The notes under the pieces were generated by a model. The model did not search any database and had not been told where the DNA came from. It worked only from the letters and a program-made list of their open reading frames with translations. This document shows, piece after piece, positions 8,387 to 16,021 of a stretch of DNA of 64,000 bases. The stretch lies in contig WGCU01000032.1 in the NCBI GenBank assembly GCA_015493635.1, positions 1-64,000 on the forward strand, read 5' to 3'. The translations under genes and the position numbers were made by a program. The stretch comes from Spirochaetaceae bacterium. GTDB taxonomy: Bacteria > Spirochaetota > Spirochaetia > B11-G9. The number at the start of each line of letters is the position of its first letter. Position 1 is the stretch's first letter.

Positions 8387-9556
8387 TTATTTCACCGGGA
8401 GGGAAATAATAATCTTTGTACCCTTCCCGAGAGAGCTTGTAATATCCATGTGCCCGTCATGTGCTTCCACAACGTTCCTGACAATAACCATGCCCAGTCC
8501 CGTCCCCCCGCCCTTTGAGGAAGAGTAGAACGGTTCAAATATATGTTTCAGGGTTTCTCTGCTCATCCCTTCTCCGTCATCCTGAATGATGAATTCAAGA
8601 TCATTTTCTACCTTACGTGCCTCTACACAGAAACAACCCTCTTTGGAAATTGCTTTTCTGGCATTTTCCGCAAGATTCATCATTACCCGCATCATCCGTT
8701 CATTATCAAAGAGAACGGCATCGGTGCAGGAATTTTTCATTCGTACGGATATTTTTTTATTTGAAAACCGCCGTGTTACCGATATCTTCAGCCGGGACAT
8801 GAACTCATCAAGATCAACTATGTTCATGTTGAGACGGATGTCGCCTCTGGAATAGTCAAGAAGTTCATTTGCCAGGTTGTTCAGCCGCTCAATCTCAAAT
8901 TTTATATTGGATATATACTTGGCAGGTTTTTCCGGTAGGGAAGTATCCTGAATAAGTATTTCCGTATACGCTTTTACTATTGATATGGGGTTCCGGAGAT
9001 CATGAAGAATCATGGAGGAGAACTTGCCGAGATTAGAAAGCCGTTCCTGGCGGATGAGCTCTTCATGGGCTTCTTTCAGGTTTCTATTTGCAATTTCAAG
9101 CTCCGTGTTCCGTGTTTTCAGATCTTCCAGGAAGGTTTCGTTGCTTATGCGGACCATCGATGAGAGGGATCTGATAATGGAAAACGCGACCGTTGTTTTC
9201 TCGCGCACCATCTGCTGGAAGTCCTCTTCCTTGATCTGAAGAAGGGTAACATTCTGCCGTACCCTGACCGTCGCGCTCCGGGGCAGCTTGTCGATGAGGG
9301 CCATCTCTCCGAACAGATGTCCTTTTCCGTGAATCGCAAGCATGTCGGCATCATCAGTCCCGTAAGATTTCCATACTTCAACCTCTCCGTTCATGACAAT
9401 GTAGAACTTGTCCGCAGGATCCCCTTCATTGAAGAGAATTTCACCGGTTTTGAATGCTGCATCACTGCAGTAACCGGCAATATTACGGATATCATCATCA
9501 CTCAGTTCCTTAAAGAACTTTATTTTCCGTAAAAAGCTGAAATATGCATTACTCAT
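8387..9556 (-). CDS. cyclic-nucleotide-binding-domain histidine kinase, soluble
   Basis: The protein has 389 residues. A cNMP-binding (CAP effector) domain covers about 10-125, with FNEGDPADKFYIVMNGEVEV and GEMALIDKLPRSATV. A coiled stretch follows, then a HisKA dimerisation domain with the phospho-acceptor in LHDLRNP (His185). The HATPase domain has NLAENA (N box), DDGEGM and GGGTGLGM. There are no membrane segments, so it should sense a cytoplasmic ligand. No response regulator is adjacent, so its partner lies elsewhere. The N-terminal domain could bind a cyclic nucleotide or, as in many bacterial relatives, respond to something else. Confidence 0.88.
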   Translation of the reverse strand: MSNAYFSFLRKIKFFKELSDDDIRNIAGYCSDAAFKTGEILFNEGDPADKFYIVMNGEVEVWKSYGTDDADMLAIHGKGHLFGEMALIDKLPRSATVRVRQNVTLLQIKEEDFQQMVREKTTVAFSIIRSLSSMVRISNETFLEDLKTRNTELEIANRNLKEAHEELIRQERLSNLGKFSSMILHDLRNPISIVKAYTEILIQDTSLPEKPAKYISNIKFEIERLNNLANELLDYSRGDIRLNMNIVDLDEFMSRLKISVTRRFSNKKISVRMKNSCTDAVLFDNERMMRVMMNLAENARKAISKEGCFCVEARKVENDLEFIIQDDGEGMSRETLKHIFEPFYSSSKGGGTGLGMVIVRNVVEAHDGHMDITSSLGKGTKIIISLPVK

Positions 9557-9617
9557 GTGCTAAAGCATACCCTATCAGGCACTGTTATGCAACAATTACA
9601 CCCGGGACTGTTTTATT

Positions 9618-9770
9618 CTCAAACGGAGTGAGTGGAGCGGAACAACTTGTTGGTTTCTGCCCTAAGCGAGTGCAGAGAACGAAAGGTTGAAATATCCCGC
9701 GGCTCTGCCGCGGAATAGGCCGCTATAGCGGCTCAGGGAAAGGGTTTACCCTGGGGTATTGAAACCTTTC
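9618..9770 (+). mobile_element. ~150-bp structured repeat, copy 2
   Basis: The element is preceded by TTATT and followed by AT. It starts CTCAAACGGAGTGAG and ends AAACCTTTC. Its hairpin 3 is AGGGT/ACCCT where copies 3-5 have AGGGC/GCCCT, a paired change. Its right end lies inside the 3' end of the EamA gene: the last codons and the TAA stop (9746-9748) of that minus-strand gene are element sequence. Confidence 0.88.
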
Positions 9771-10654
9771 ATGGTAACAGCCTGGGATACAAACATACCG
9801 CTCAGCATGAGAGCACATCCGGCTGCGCTTCGAAAATCCATTACCTCACCAAGGAAAATCCATCCGCCTACAACAGCAAAAATCCCTTCCAGACTGAGAA
9901 TAATGGCAGCATGGGCCGGGTGAGCTTCCTTCTGGGCAAAAATCTGCAGTGTGTATGCTATCCCTACCGAAAAGAAACTTCCGTAGAAAATGGGAACCCA
10001 GGCCTGAAGAATGGTCTGTACCGCTACCGGTTCAATAAACCCTGCTGTAACAAGGCTCAAGACTCCGCAGAAAAGGTACTGAATCACTGCCAGCTTCAGC
10101 GTATCCACCCTGGGAGAGATAACTGCCATGGCAAGGACATGGGCCGCCCAGAAGAACGCGCTTAAAAAGACGAGAAAATCCCCTTTCGCAATGGAAAATC
10201 CCCCCCGTATACTCAGAAGGTACAGACCGGTAATGGAAAGAACCGCCCCGACCCAGCGGCTGGTGCTTGTTTTATGGCCTAGAAAAATACCAAGAAAAGG
10301 GACAATAACCACGTACATTCCGGTTATAAACCCAGCTTTACCTGCTGTAGTGTACACAATTCCCGCCTGCTGCAGGGATGCCCCCAGAAAAAGAAAGCTC
10401 CCTGCCAGTGCTCCGTACAGAAAAAGCTGTTTTGCCGTCCCCCGCTGCGGTTTGGCCTGCTTGCTGCGTTTTTCTTTTCTGTTGAAGTAGAGAATAAGGG
10501 GGGCAATGGAGACGGCTCCCAGTATAAAACGGACACCGTTATAGGTAAAAGGACCGATATACTCCATTCCAACCCGCTGGGCGGCAAAAGCGAGACCCCA
10601 GATAACGGCTGTGGACAGGAGCATCATGTCATTTTTAAGTACACGTGTGTTCAT
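9746..10654 (-). CDS. DMT-superfamily (EamA) transporter with element-derived C-terminus
   Basis: About 302 residues with ten hydrophobic segments arranged as two EamA repeats, the fold of RhaT/YdcZ-like drug/metabolite exporters. Typical motifs are AVIWGLAFAAQRVGMEYIGP near the start and EGIFAVVGGWIFLGEVM in the last quarter. The substrate cannot be read from sequence. MNTRVLKND at 10654 is preferred to an ATG at 10687, which would add a non-membrane leader. The last residues, KGFNTPG, and the stop codon are encoded by repeat copy 2, so the natural C-terminal tail has been replaced. All ten membrane segments seem intact, so the protein may still work. It diverges from the HAD gene. Confidence 0.85.
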   Translation of the reverse strand: MNTRVLKNDMMLLSTAVIWGLAFAAQRVGMEYIGPFTYNGVRFILGAVSIAPLILYFNRKEKRSKQAKPQRGTAKQLFLYGALAGSFLFLGASLQQAGIVYTTAGKAGFITGMYVVIVPFLGIFLGHKTSTSRWVGAVLSITGLYLLSIRGGFSIAKGDFLVFLSAFFWAAHVLAMAVISPRVDTLKLAVIQYLFCGVLSLVTAGFIEPVAVQTILQAWVPIFYGSFFSVGIAYTLQIFAQKEAHPAHAAIILSLEGIFAVVGGWIFLGEVMDFRSAAGCALMLSGMFVSQAVTMKGFNTPG

Positions 10655-10760
10655 GGGTGGTACTATAAAGGTATAGCCGGATATCATTCAAGTGCTCTTT
10701 ACCGGGAAATCATGTACCCGGCTGCTTGCAGAACCGCATACTCATGTGATTATATACCGT

Positions 10761-11573
10761 ATGTTAAAACCAGACCTTGAAAAAATCAGAGCTGTTGCCC
10801 TCGATATGGACGGAACCCTCCTGAACGATCAAAAGGAAATAACGCCCGCAACAAAAAGGTGTATTGAGCGCCTGCAAAAGAAGGGGATTTATCCCATTCT
10901 CGTTACCGGCCGCAGTTTTGAAGCGCTGAAGCCCTTTAAGGAGGCTCTCGGCCTCCGCACTCCTGTTATCAGCTACAATGGAGCACAGATAGTGGACGGT
11001 ATAACAGGAAAGCTGCTGCAGGATTCTCCCCTTTCCGATACAAGCAGCCGCTTCATTCTGGAACTGGCCCGCAGGGAGAATATCCATGTACAGGCCTACC
11101 GGAACGGAACACTCTACTTTGAACGGCACCGTCCTGAATCGGAACACTACGAGAGCCATGTCAATCTGAAAGGAGAAGTGGTGGACTTTGACAGTCTGGA
11201 GCCCCTTAAATTTACCAAGATGATGTACGTCGGAAAGCACAGTGTCCTGGAAAAAATGAAAGATACTGTTCTGGCGGCAGTCGGCAGTACTACCGCCGTG
11301 ATGTTTTCCAATGACGAGTTTCTTGAGTTTATGTCCAAAGATGTATCAAAAGGGAAGGCGCTTCTTGCTGTTCTTTCCCTTCTCGGCCTTTCTCCGAAAG
11401 AGGCCATTGCCTTCGGAGACGGTGACAACGATATTCCGCTGCTTGAGACCGCCGGTATAGGGGTTGCCATGGAAAATGCTTCCCTGTCTGTTAAAAAAGC
11501 AGCGGATTTTACCGCTCCCTCCAACAATAATGACGGTATCGCCCGGTTCCTGCATCCCCTGTGCGGTTCCTGA
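10761..11573 (+). CDS. Cof-type HAD-IIB phosphatase
   Basis: About 270 residues with HAD motif I DMDGTLLNDQ near residue 13, a C2B cap domain in the middle, and motif IV GDGDNDIPLL near 225. Such Cof/YbiV-like enzymes dephosphorylate sugar phosphates, flavin or pyridoxal phosphates; specificity is unknown. The ATG at 10761 begins the family-like part; an upstream ATG at 10692 would add 23 unlike residues. It is monocistronic and followed by a GC-rich repeat. Confidence 0.85.
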   Translation: MLKPDLEKIRAVALDMDGTLLNDQKEITPATKRCIERLQKKGIYPILVTGRSFEALKPFKEALGLRTPVISYNGAQIVDGITGKLLQDSPLSDTSSRFILELARRENIHVQAYRNGTLYFERHRPESEHYESHVNLKGEVVDFDSLEPLKFTKMMYVGKHSVLEKMKDTVLAAVGSTTAVMFSNDEFLEFMSKDVSKGKALLAVLSLLGLSPKEAIAFGDGDNDIPLLETAGIGVAMENASLSVKKAADFTAPSNNNDGIARFLHPLCGS

Positions 11574-11606
11574 AGGTTGAATGCTGTTGTTCTTTTTTTT
11601 GGGGGG

Positions 11607-11706
11607 GGGAAGGATTCCCCCTCGCTTCGGAAAGCCTGAACCGCCCCTTCTCCGGGCTCGGTTACCCTCCGCCCGCGGGGCGGGGCTGTTCCTCCGCTCC
11701 CCCCTC
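11607..11706 (+). repeat. GC-rich repeat B, copy 1
   Basis: A ~90-bp segment (from the CCCCCTCGCTTCGG stretch to TCCGCTCCCCCCTC) closely matches 18353-18445. It starts with a hairpin of G-run and C-run (GGGGG AAGGATT CCCCC) and holds the near-palindrome CCGCCCGCGGGGCGG. It carries no reading frame that is kept in the other copy. A homopolymer of nine G precedes it and may be length-variable. Confidence 0.7.
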
Positions 11707-11794
11707 AGCGCATGCTCCGCTACATGCTCACACTCATCTCCTTCTGAGTCTACCATGTTCTCAATGATTAATTCTGTGTCATTCACATTTGTCC

Positions 11795-11838
11795 TTGACA
11801 GAACGGATAACATGGCGGATCTTTATTGTCAGGAGGCG
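11795..11838 (+). promoter_or_regulatory. repeated leader with -35-like box and strong ribosome site, copy 1
   Basis: TTGACA (11795-11800) is followed by AACATGGCGGATCTTTATT and CAGGAGG. Very similar sequence stands at 13883 and 17813, before unrelated or decayed genes. The -35 box is convincing but no standard -10 is obvious (GATCTT lies at the 17-bp spacing). The CAGGAGG serves the Uma2 gene at 11845. Confidence 0.5.
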
Positions 11839-11844
11839 TGACCC

Positions 11845-12429
11845 ATGGAGACATCACCTGAAAAGCTCAATAAAAAATTTACCTATAAAGACTACCTTAC
11901 CTGGCCGGAAGGTGAAAGATGGGAGCTTATTGACGGTGTGGCTTATGATATGAGCCCGGCTCCTTCAAGAACTCATCAATTTATATCGTCATATTTTACC
12001 AGTACTTTTTTTGATTATTTTAAGGGAAAAGACTGTAACGTTTTTGCTGCCCCCTTCGACGTACGGTTTCCCGGCGGGTTTAAGGCGGATGAGGATGTAG
12101 ATACCGTAGTTCAGCCTGATATCTCCGTCTTTTGTGATGAAAAAAAGCTGGATGACCGTGGGGGCAATGGAGCCCCGGATCTGGTTGTGGAAATACTTTC
12201 TCCCGCAACAGCCGCCAAAGATTTAAAGGAAAAGTTTATGCTCTATGAAAGAGCAGGGGTTAAAGAGTACTGGGTTGCGGACCCGGCCAATAAAACCCTT
12301 ATTGCTTTTATTCTGGGAGATGACGGTACATACGCCCGGGGTGTGGTCTATGCCGGTAAGGATGTCTTGAAAACTGCCCTTTTTGAAGGTTTGGAAATAA
12401 AGATGGAAGAGGTGTTTGAGGAACAGTAA
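11845..12429 (+). CDS. Uma2-family putative endonuclease (PD-(D/E)XK fold)
   Basis: The 194 residues have the complete Uma2/DUF820 layout: YKDYLTWPEGERWELIDG at the start, DMSPAPSRTHQ, the restriction-endonuclease-like core VVQPDISVFCD, then DLVVEILSPAT with the acidic catalytic residues, LKEKFMLYERAGVKEYWVAD with the lysine, and a short C-terminal strand. Family members are thought to be nucleases, though the biology is largely unknown; they are abundant in cyanobacteria and some spirochaetes. AGGAGG lies 8 bases before the ATG. This is the only intact plus-strand copy among at least four related genes and remnants between 11.8 and 18.4 kb. Confidence 0.88.
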   Translation: METSPEKLNKKFTYKDYLTWPEGERWELIDGVAYDMSPAPSRTHQFISSYFTSTFFDYFKGKDCNVFAAPFDVRFPGGFKADEDVDTVVQPDISVFCDEKKLDDRGGNGAPDLVVEILSPATAAKDLKEKFMLYERAGVKEYWVADPANKTLIAFILGDDGTYARGVVYAGKDVLKTALFEGLEIKMEEVFEEQ

Positions 12430-12433
12430 AATT

Positions 12434-12510
12434 GAAAAACCGGATTACTCCCGGATGGATGAGGATGTTTACAGCAAAGTATTTCAGGATGTACGGATCC
12501 CCGACCCGTT
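12434..12510 (+). pseudogene. C-terminal fragment of a second Uma2-type gene
   Basis: Translation gives EKPDYSRMDEDVYSKVFQDV, nearly the same as fragments at 16608 and 18047, where it reads EKPDYYRIDEDVYSKVLRDA. In the last copy it follows MVYRLGSDGIF, which is the C-terminal part of a Uma2 protein. There is no start here. Repeat copy 3 interrupts it at 12514. Confidence 0.6.
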
Positions 12511-12513
12511 ATT

Positions 12514-12666
12514 CTCAAACGAGTGAGTGGAGCGGGACAACTTGTTGGTTCCGTTCCCGAGGGAGTGCAGAGAACGAAAGGTGTCAATACCCTGCGGCTC
12601 TGCCGCGGAATTGGCCGCCATAGCGGCTCACGGAAAGGGCTCTGCCCTGGGGTATTGACACCTTTC
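12514..12666 (+). mobile_element. ~150-bp structured repeat, copy 3
   Basis: The element lies between ATT (12511-12513) and ATT (12667-12669). A long hairpin is possible from GGAGCGGGA (12529-12537) to TTCCGTTCC (12549-12557). The closing stem GAAAGGTGTCAATACCC (12576-12592) pairs with GGGTATTGACACCTTTC (12650-12666) over 17 bp. Between the arms lie three small hairpins: GCGGC/GCCGC, GCCGC/GCGGC and AGGGC/GCCCT. It sits between two convergent Uma2 3' ends; the paralogous junctions at 16608 and 18047 lack it. Confidence 0.9.
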
Positions 12667-12673
12667 ATTCCGG

Positions 12674-13321
12674 TTAAAGCCTGTTTTCTTTGCTGTTTTT
12701 GGAGTACCCCGGTCTTTTTTCTTTCGTTTCCTCAGTATAGTTCTCCATACCGAAAACCTTCTTAAGATTTAAAGAGAGCTCCGGCAGCGCCTGGAAAGAG
12801 GGAGTCCCTTTGTAGTCAAATACTTCCGGTTTCCCGTATTCTCCGTTACTTAAGGAATACTTCCAAACAATCTTCCCGGCGGGATCTATTATCCAGTACT
12901 CTTTTACGCCCCTTTTTTCGTACAGGTCCCGTTTTGTTATCTGATCCCGGGTTGTGCTGGAGGGGGAGAGGATTTCGATTACAATATCCGGGGGACCGGT
13001 AATCCCCTTTTCGGAAAGTTTTTCATCATCGCACAGTACAACAATGTCCGGCTGCACAATAGTGTTTATTTCATCCTCCGGCTCATCTTTTTCAGGTAAA
13101 AAAATGTCGAAAGGGGCGGCAAATACCCGGCAGGGTTTATCCTCAAGAAAATTGGCAATTATTCTGAAAACTTCTCCTGATACCGTTTGGTGTGTTGTTC
13201 CCGGCGCAGGGCTCATGTTGTACGCTTCCCCCTCTATCAGCTCCCACCTCTCATCATCGGACCAATTTTTGTACTGGGCGTAGGTAAAGTAGTCTTTGAA
13301 TTTTTCTTTTGGTACTGCCAT
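12674..13321 (-). CDS. Uma2-family putative endonuclease, minus-strand subfamily
   Basis: About 215 residues with the same fold as the gene at 11845 but clearly a different subfamily: FTYAQYKNWSDDERWELIEG, NMSPAPGTTHQ, the core VQPDIVVLCDDEKL, DIVIEILSPSS, and KRGVKEYWIIDPAGKI, followed by a lysine-rich tail (KEKRPGYSKNSK). The acidic and lysine core residues are all present, so it may be active. ATG at 13321 is used because GGAGG lies 7 bases before it. Its 3' end is copied at 16690-16722 and 18158-18235, and a collapsed version of the whole gene lies at 14915-15000. Confidence 0.85.
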   Translation of the reverse strand: MAVPKEKFKDYFTYAQYKNWSDDERWELIEGEAYNMSPAPGTTHQTVSGEVFRIIANFLEDKPCRVFAAPFDIFLPEKDEPEDEINTIVQPDIVVLCDDEKLSEKGITGPPDIVIEILSPSSTTRDQITKRDLYEKRGVKEYWIIDPAGKIVWKYSLSNGEYGKPEVFDYKGTPSFQALPELSLNLKKVFGMENYTEETKEKRPGYSKNSKENRL

Positions 13322-13372
13322 CAAATACCTCCGTTTACAAAAAAAGTATATACTATGTCTGATATTTAGAGT

Positions 13373-13786
13373 TTACCCCAGAAACCGGTAGACGGTAATA
13401 AGCGCTGTAACAAAAACAAACCCCGAGGTTATCAAAGCAGTCAGCCTGTTGAACCGCTTGTCAATAACCTCAAATCGTCTGTCAATAGCTTCGAACCGCT
13501 TGTCAATAACCTCAAATCGTCTGTCCATGGTCTCAAACCGCTTGTCTGAAGCTTCTAATCTTGCATCTATCCGCTTAAATCCTTCCTCCATCCGGAGTGC
13601 AATCAGTTCAACGTTCTTGCTCAGAGTTCTTATGGATTCTTTTAACCCGTCATGCTCTGCAGCATGCTCCTCCTTTCTGACCGTGGAAGAGAGAAGCAGA
13701 AATATCCCTCTTTTAAGTGATTCAGGGTTTTTAACTTCTACAGCATCGGTAAATTCACCGGTAATAATTTCCGCAAGATCGCTCAT
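13373..13786 (-). CDS. heptad-repeat coiled-coil protein with C-terminal membrane anchor
   Basis: About 137 residues. After an N-terminal segment (SDLAEIITGEFTDAVEV) the chain becomes a coiled coil with regular seven-residue repeats of the form D(K/R)RFE(V/A)I, encoded by DNA repeats of 21-42 bp (about 13458-13545). One hydrophobic segment ends the protein (LTALITSGFVFVTALITVY), giving a tail-anchored shape. Such proteins resemble the 'Hemolysin XhlA/DUF1640-like' coiled-coil class, but I cannot assign a function. The ATG at 13786 gives a better distance to AGGAGG than the ATG two codons upstream. Copy number of the heptads could vary by slippage. Confidence 0.65.
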   Translation of the reverse strand: MSDLAEIITGEFTDAVEVKNPESLKRGIFLLLSSTVRKEEHAAEHDGLKESIRTLSKNVELIALRMEEGFKRIDARLEASDKRFETMDRRFEVIDKRFEAIDRRFEVIDKRFNRLTALITSGFVFVTALITVYRFLG

Positions 13787-13882
13787 ACTCATATCCTCCT
13801 GATTCTATCATGTTCTAAACTATTAATACAGGGAAATATCCTCTGCCGATTCAATGTGTTCAATGTTCAGTAACATTTGTTC

Positions 13883-13915
13883 TTGACATAACTCATAGCA
13901 TGGTGGATCTTTTTC
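13883..13915 (+). promoter_or_regulatory. repeated leader, copy 2 (before the SDR gene)
   Basis: TTGACATAACTCATAGCATGG followed by TGGATCTTT matches the leader at 11795 and 17813. Here it precedes an unrelated dehydrogenase gene, whose own ribosome site AAGGAG is at about 13949. The similarity extends upstream (ACATTTGTTCTTGACA against ACATTTGTCCTTGACA). Confidence 0.5.
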
Positions 13916-13961
13916 ATTAAAAGTCCTGCCTTTTGCGGACATAAAAATAAGGAGAAACCAG

Positions 13962-14714
13962 ATGCAAAATAATGAGACGACCTCTCCATTAATAAAACTT
14001 GCCGGTAAAACTGCTCTTATAACCGGTGCCAGCCGCGGTATCGGGCGGGCAATTGCCCTGCGGCTTTCAAAGGATGGGGTTAAAACTGCATTAGTCAGCC
14101 GTAATAAAAACTCTTTAGGTACCGTAAAGAAGGAAATTGAAAAAAAGGGAGGCACAGCACGAATATATCAATTTGACCTTACTTCTGTATCTGAAATCGG
14201 CGGTTTCGTCAAAAGAGTCGCGGAAGATTTTGGAGGAATAGATATTCTCATAAACAATGCGGGTTTAGCTGATTCAAAACCCTTTGAAAAAACTACAGAA
14301 GCTGAATGGGACAGAATATTTACTGTCAATGCTAAAGCGCCGTTCTTCCTCTGTAAGGAGGCCCTTCCCTATCTTGTTAAATCCGGAGATGCAGGTATTA
14401 TTAATATTACATCAGTTGTTGCAAAAAAAGGGTATCCGGACCAGTCTGTTTATGGTTCATCAAAACATGCCCTCTACGGATTTTCAAAAGCACTTGCCAA
14501 AGAACTTCAGGATAGAGGTATAAAGGTGCATACTGTAGGACCTGGAGGTGTAGCGACAGAGATGGTTACAAGAGTGAGGCCCGATATTAATTCTGATAAC
14601 CTTATTCAACCGGAAGCGATAGCGGAGATCGTTGTATTTCTTCTCACCCTGGGGGGCAATGCAGTTGTAGATGAAATTGATGTCCGGCGTGCAGGGAAAA
14701 CACCATGGGCATGA
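13962..14714 (+). CDS. short-chain dehydrogenase/reductase, FabG-like
   Basis: The 250 residues form a classical SDR: nucleotide-binding TGASRGIG near residue 20, an arginine-containing strand (LVSRN) that suggests NADP(H), NNAG near 92, the catalytic serine in INITS, and YGSSK with the active Tyr and Lys near 166-170. It is close to 3-oxoacyl-ACP reductases, but there is no fatty-acid gene nearby, so the substrate is open. AAGGAG lies 8 bases before ATG. It is isolated inside the repeat-rich segment and is followed by repeat copy 4. Confidence 0.87.
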   Translation: MQNNETTSPLIKLAGKTALITGASRGIGRAIALRLSKDGVKTALVSRNKNSLGTVKKEIEKKGGTARIYQFDLTSVSEIGGFVKRVAEDFGGIDILINNAGLADSKPFEKTTEAEWDRIFTVNAKAPFFLCKEALPYLVKSGDAGIINITSVVAKKGYPDQSVYGSSKHALYGFSKALAKELQDRGIKVHTVGPGGVATEMVTRVRPDINSDNLIQPEAIAEIVVFLLTLGGNAVVDEIDVRRAGKTPWA

Positions 14715-14758
14715 AAAGTTATTGGTATACCCCTGCTTTCTTCTGCTGTCTCTTTATT

Positions 14759-14911
14759 CTCAAACGAGTGAGTGGAGCGGGACAACTTGTTGGTTCCGTT
14801 TCCGAGGGAGTGCAGAGAACGAAAGGTGTCAATACCCCGCGGCTCTGCCGCGGAATAGTCCGCCATAACGGACTGGGTCCAGGGCTTTGCCCTGGGGTAT
14901 TGACACCTTTC
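14759..14911 (+). mobile_element. ~150-bp structured repeat, copy 4
   Basis: The element is flanked by ATT on both sides. The closing stem is the best of the five: 14821-14838 pairs perfectly with 14894-14911 over 18 bp. Inside are CCGCGGC/GCCGCGG (14837-14853), AGTCCG/CGGACT (14857-14874) and CCAGGGC/GCCCTGG (14879-14895). The middle hairpin changes on both arms compared with GCCGC/GCGGC in copy 3. It starts about 45 bp after the SDR stop and is inserted next to a decayed Uma2 gene. Confidence 0.9.
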
Positions 14912-14914
14912 ATT

Positions 14915-15000
14915 TCCATTCCGAAAACCTTCTTAAGCCTTAAGGAAAGTTCCGGCAGTGCATGGCAAGTAGTCTTCGTCTTTTTCTTTTTGTACTGCTA
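14915..15000 (-). pseudogene. collapsed remnant of a minus-strand Uma2 gene
   Basis: Its left part (CCGAAAACCTTCTTAAG) matches the end of the Uma2 gene at 12674-13321, and its right part (AAGTAGTC, then TTTTTCTTTTTGTACTGC) matches the start of that gene. Some 500 bp in between are missing, leaving a scar joining codons near both ends. It shows that these genes are lost by internal deletion. Confidence 0.6.
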
Positions 15001-15050
15001 TATTACTTTACGGAGTTGCTGTCTGTATTAATTGAGTGTATATTTAATGT

Positions 15051-15989
15051 ATGGCGTTTGAACATGATAGAAGATACAAGCGTATATTCTCGTATCCGTA
15101 TTTCCTGCAGAAGCTACTTGAGTCTTTTGTACATGAGTCATTTATAAAAAATCTTGACTTTTCAACTTTAAAACGTGTTGATAAGAGTTTTATTAATTCT
15201 GACTTTCAGGAAAAGGAATCTGATCTCATATTTACCATTCAGTTTAAGAAGAAGACTATATACATATTTCTGCTTCTGGAATTTCAGTCTACTATGGATA
15301 AAATGATGACAGTAAGGTTTTTACGATATATCATGGAATTGTATGAATCCTTTAGGAAAATACCGGAAACAGGCCTATTCCCTGCTGTTTTCCCTGTACT
15401 TCTTTATTCAGGGGATACTTTATGGACTGCAAAAGAGGAAATAAGTTCTTTAATAGAAAAAAGTATCCCGAAAAGATATATTCCCATGTTTAGATATTAT
15501 CCAATATTTGAGAACAAAATACCTAAACAAAGTCTTGAAAAGATACAGAACGCTGTATCAGCCATATTTTATATTGAAAATTCAAGCCCTCAAGAACTGG
15601 AGCAGGAAATAGATATACTTATGGATATAATAAAAGACGAGGACCTGTCAGTAGTAAAAGAGCTTGCTGGATGGTTTAACAACTATTTATCAGGGGTAAG
15701 TGAAAGTATTGATAAAGAAAGTATTTCACAGAAACTGGAAACATTAATGGAGGTAAAAGCAATGTTTGCAACAAAACTAAAAGAGCATGATGAAAAACTT
15801 ATCAAACAAGGGATAGAAAAAGGGATGGAGAAAGGGATAGAAAAAGGGATAGAAAAAGGGATAGAAAAAGGGATAGAAAAAGGGATAGAACGAACCGCCT
15901 TGAATATGCTGGAAGCTGGTATTTCTGTTGAAATTATATCAAAAACTACCGGTTTAACTGAAAAAGAGATATTGCTTCTTTCTGAATAG
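15051..15989 (+). CDS. Rpn-family (Transposase_31-like) nuclease with GIEK tandem repeats
   Basis: The 312 residues match the Rpn/PF04754 family, PD-(D/E)XK proteins whose E. coli members raise RecA-independent recombination by cutting DNA. The N-terminus has FEHDRRYKRIFSYP, and the nuclease core reads KESDLIFTIQFKKKTIYIFLLLEFQS, with Asp, Glu and Gln in the usual places. Near the C-terminus seven copies of GIEK/GMEK/GIER (15810-15893) join the core to a short helical tail (AGISVEIISKTTGLTEKEI). Such repeats and tails are normal for the family. The frame is intact. No good ribosome site precedes ATG at 15051, so expression may be weak. The next gene, a broken Uma2, begins 32 bases later. Confidence 0.82.
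   Translation: MAFEHDRRYKRIFSYPYFLQKLLESFVHESFIKNLDFSTLKRVDKSFINSDFQEKESDLIFTIQFKKKTIYIFLLLEFQSTMDKMMTVRFLRYIMELYESFRKIPETGLFPAVFPVLLYSGDTLWTAKEEISSLIEKSIPKRYIPMFRYYPIFENKIPKQSLEKIQNAVSAIFYIENSSPQELEQEIDILMDIIKDEDLSVVKELAGWFNNYLSGVSESIDKESISQKLETLMEVKAMFATKLKEHDEKLIKQGIEKGMEKGIEKGIEKGIEKGIEKGIERTALNMLEAGISVEIISKTTGLTEKEILLLSE
15810..15893 (+). repeat. seven 12-bp tandem repeats in the Rpn gene
   Basis: The unit GGGATAGAAAAA occurs seven times, units 2 and 7 being variant. Since 12 is a multiple of three, gain or loss of units alters linker length without shifting the frame. Confidence 0.95.
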
Positions 15990-16021
15990 AACTATCATCC
16001 TTGATTCAGGAGGAGCGGCCC

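Noticed and set aside
12432-12765. Short frames of 63-108 codons repeated in and around the structured elements (also 14606-15031 and 16995-17254)
   Set aside because: They share peptides only because the element DNA is shared; they run across the hairpin arms on both strands and lack consistent starts.
13458-13545. Heptad-coding DNA repeats as a CRISPR array
   Set aside because: Repeats are contiguous, coding and have no unique spacers.
14821-14911. Cloverleaf-like shape of the repeat as a tRNA or tRNA-like gene
   Set aside because: There is no TTCGA loop, no anticodon arm of proper size and no acceptor end; the arms are GC hairpins with 3-6 base loops.
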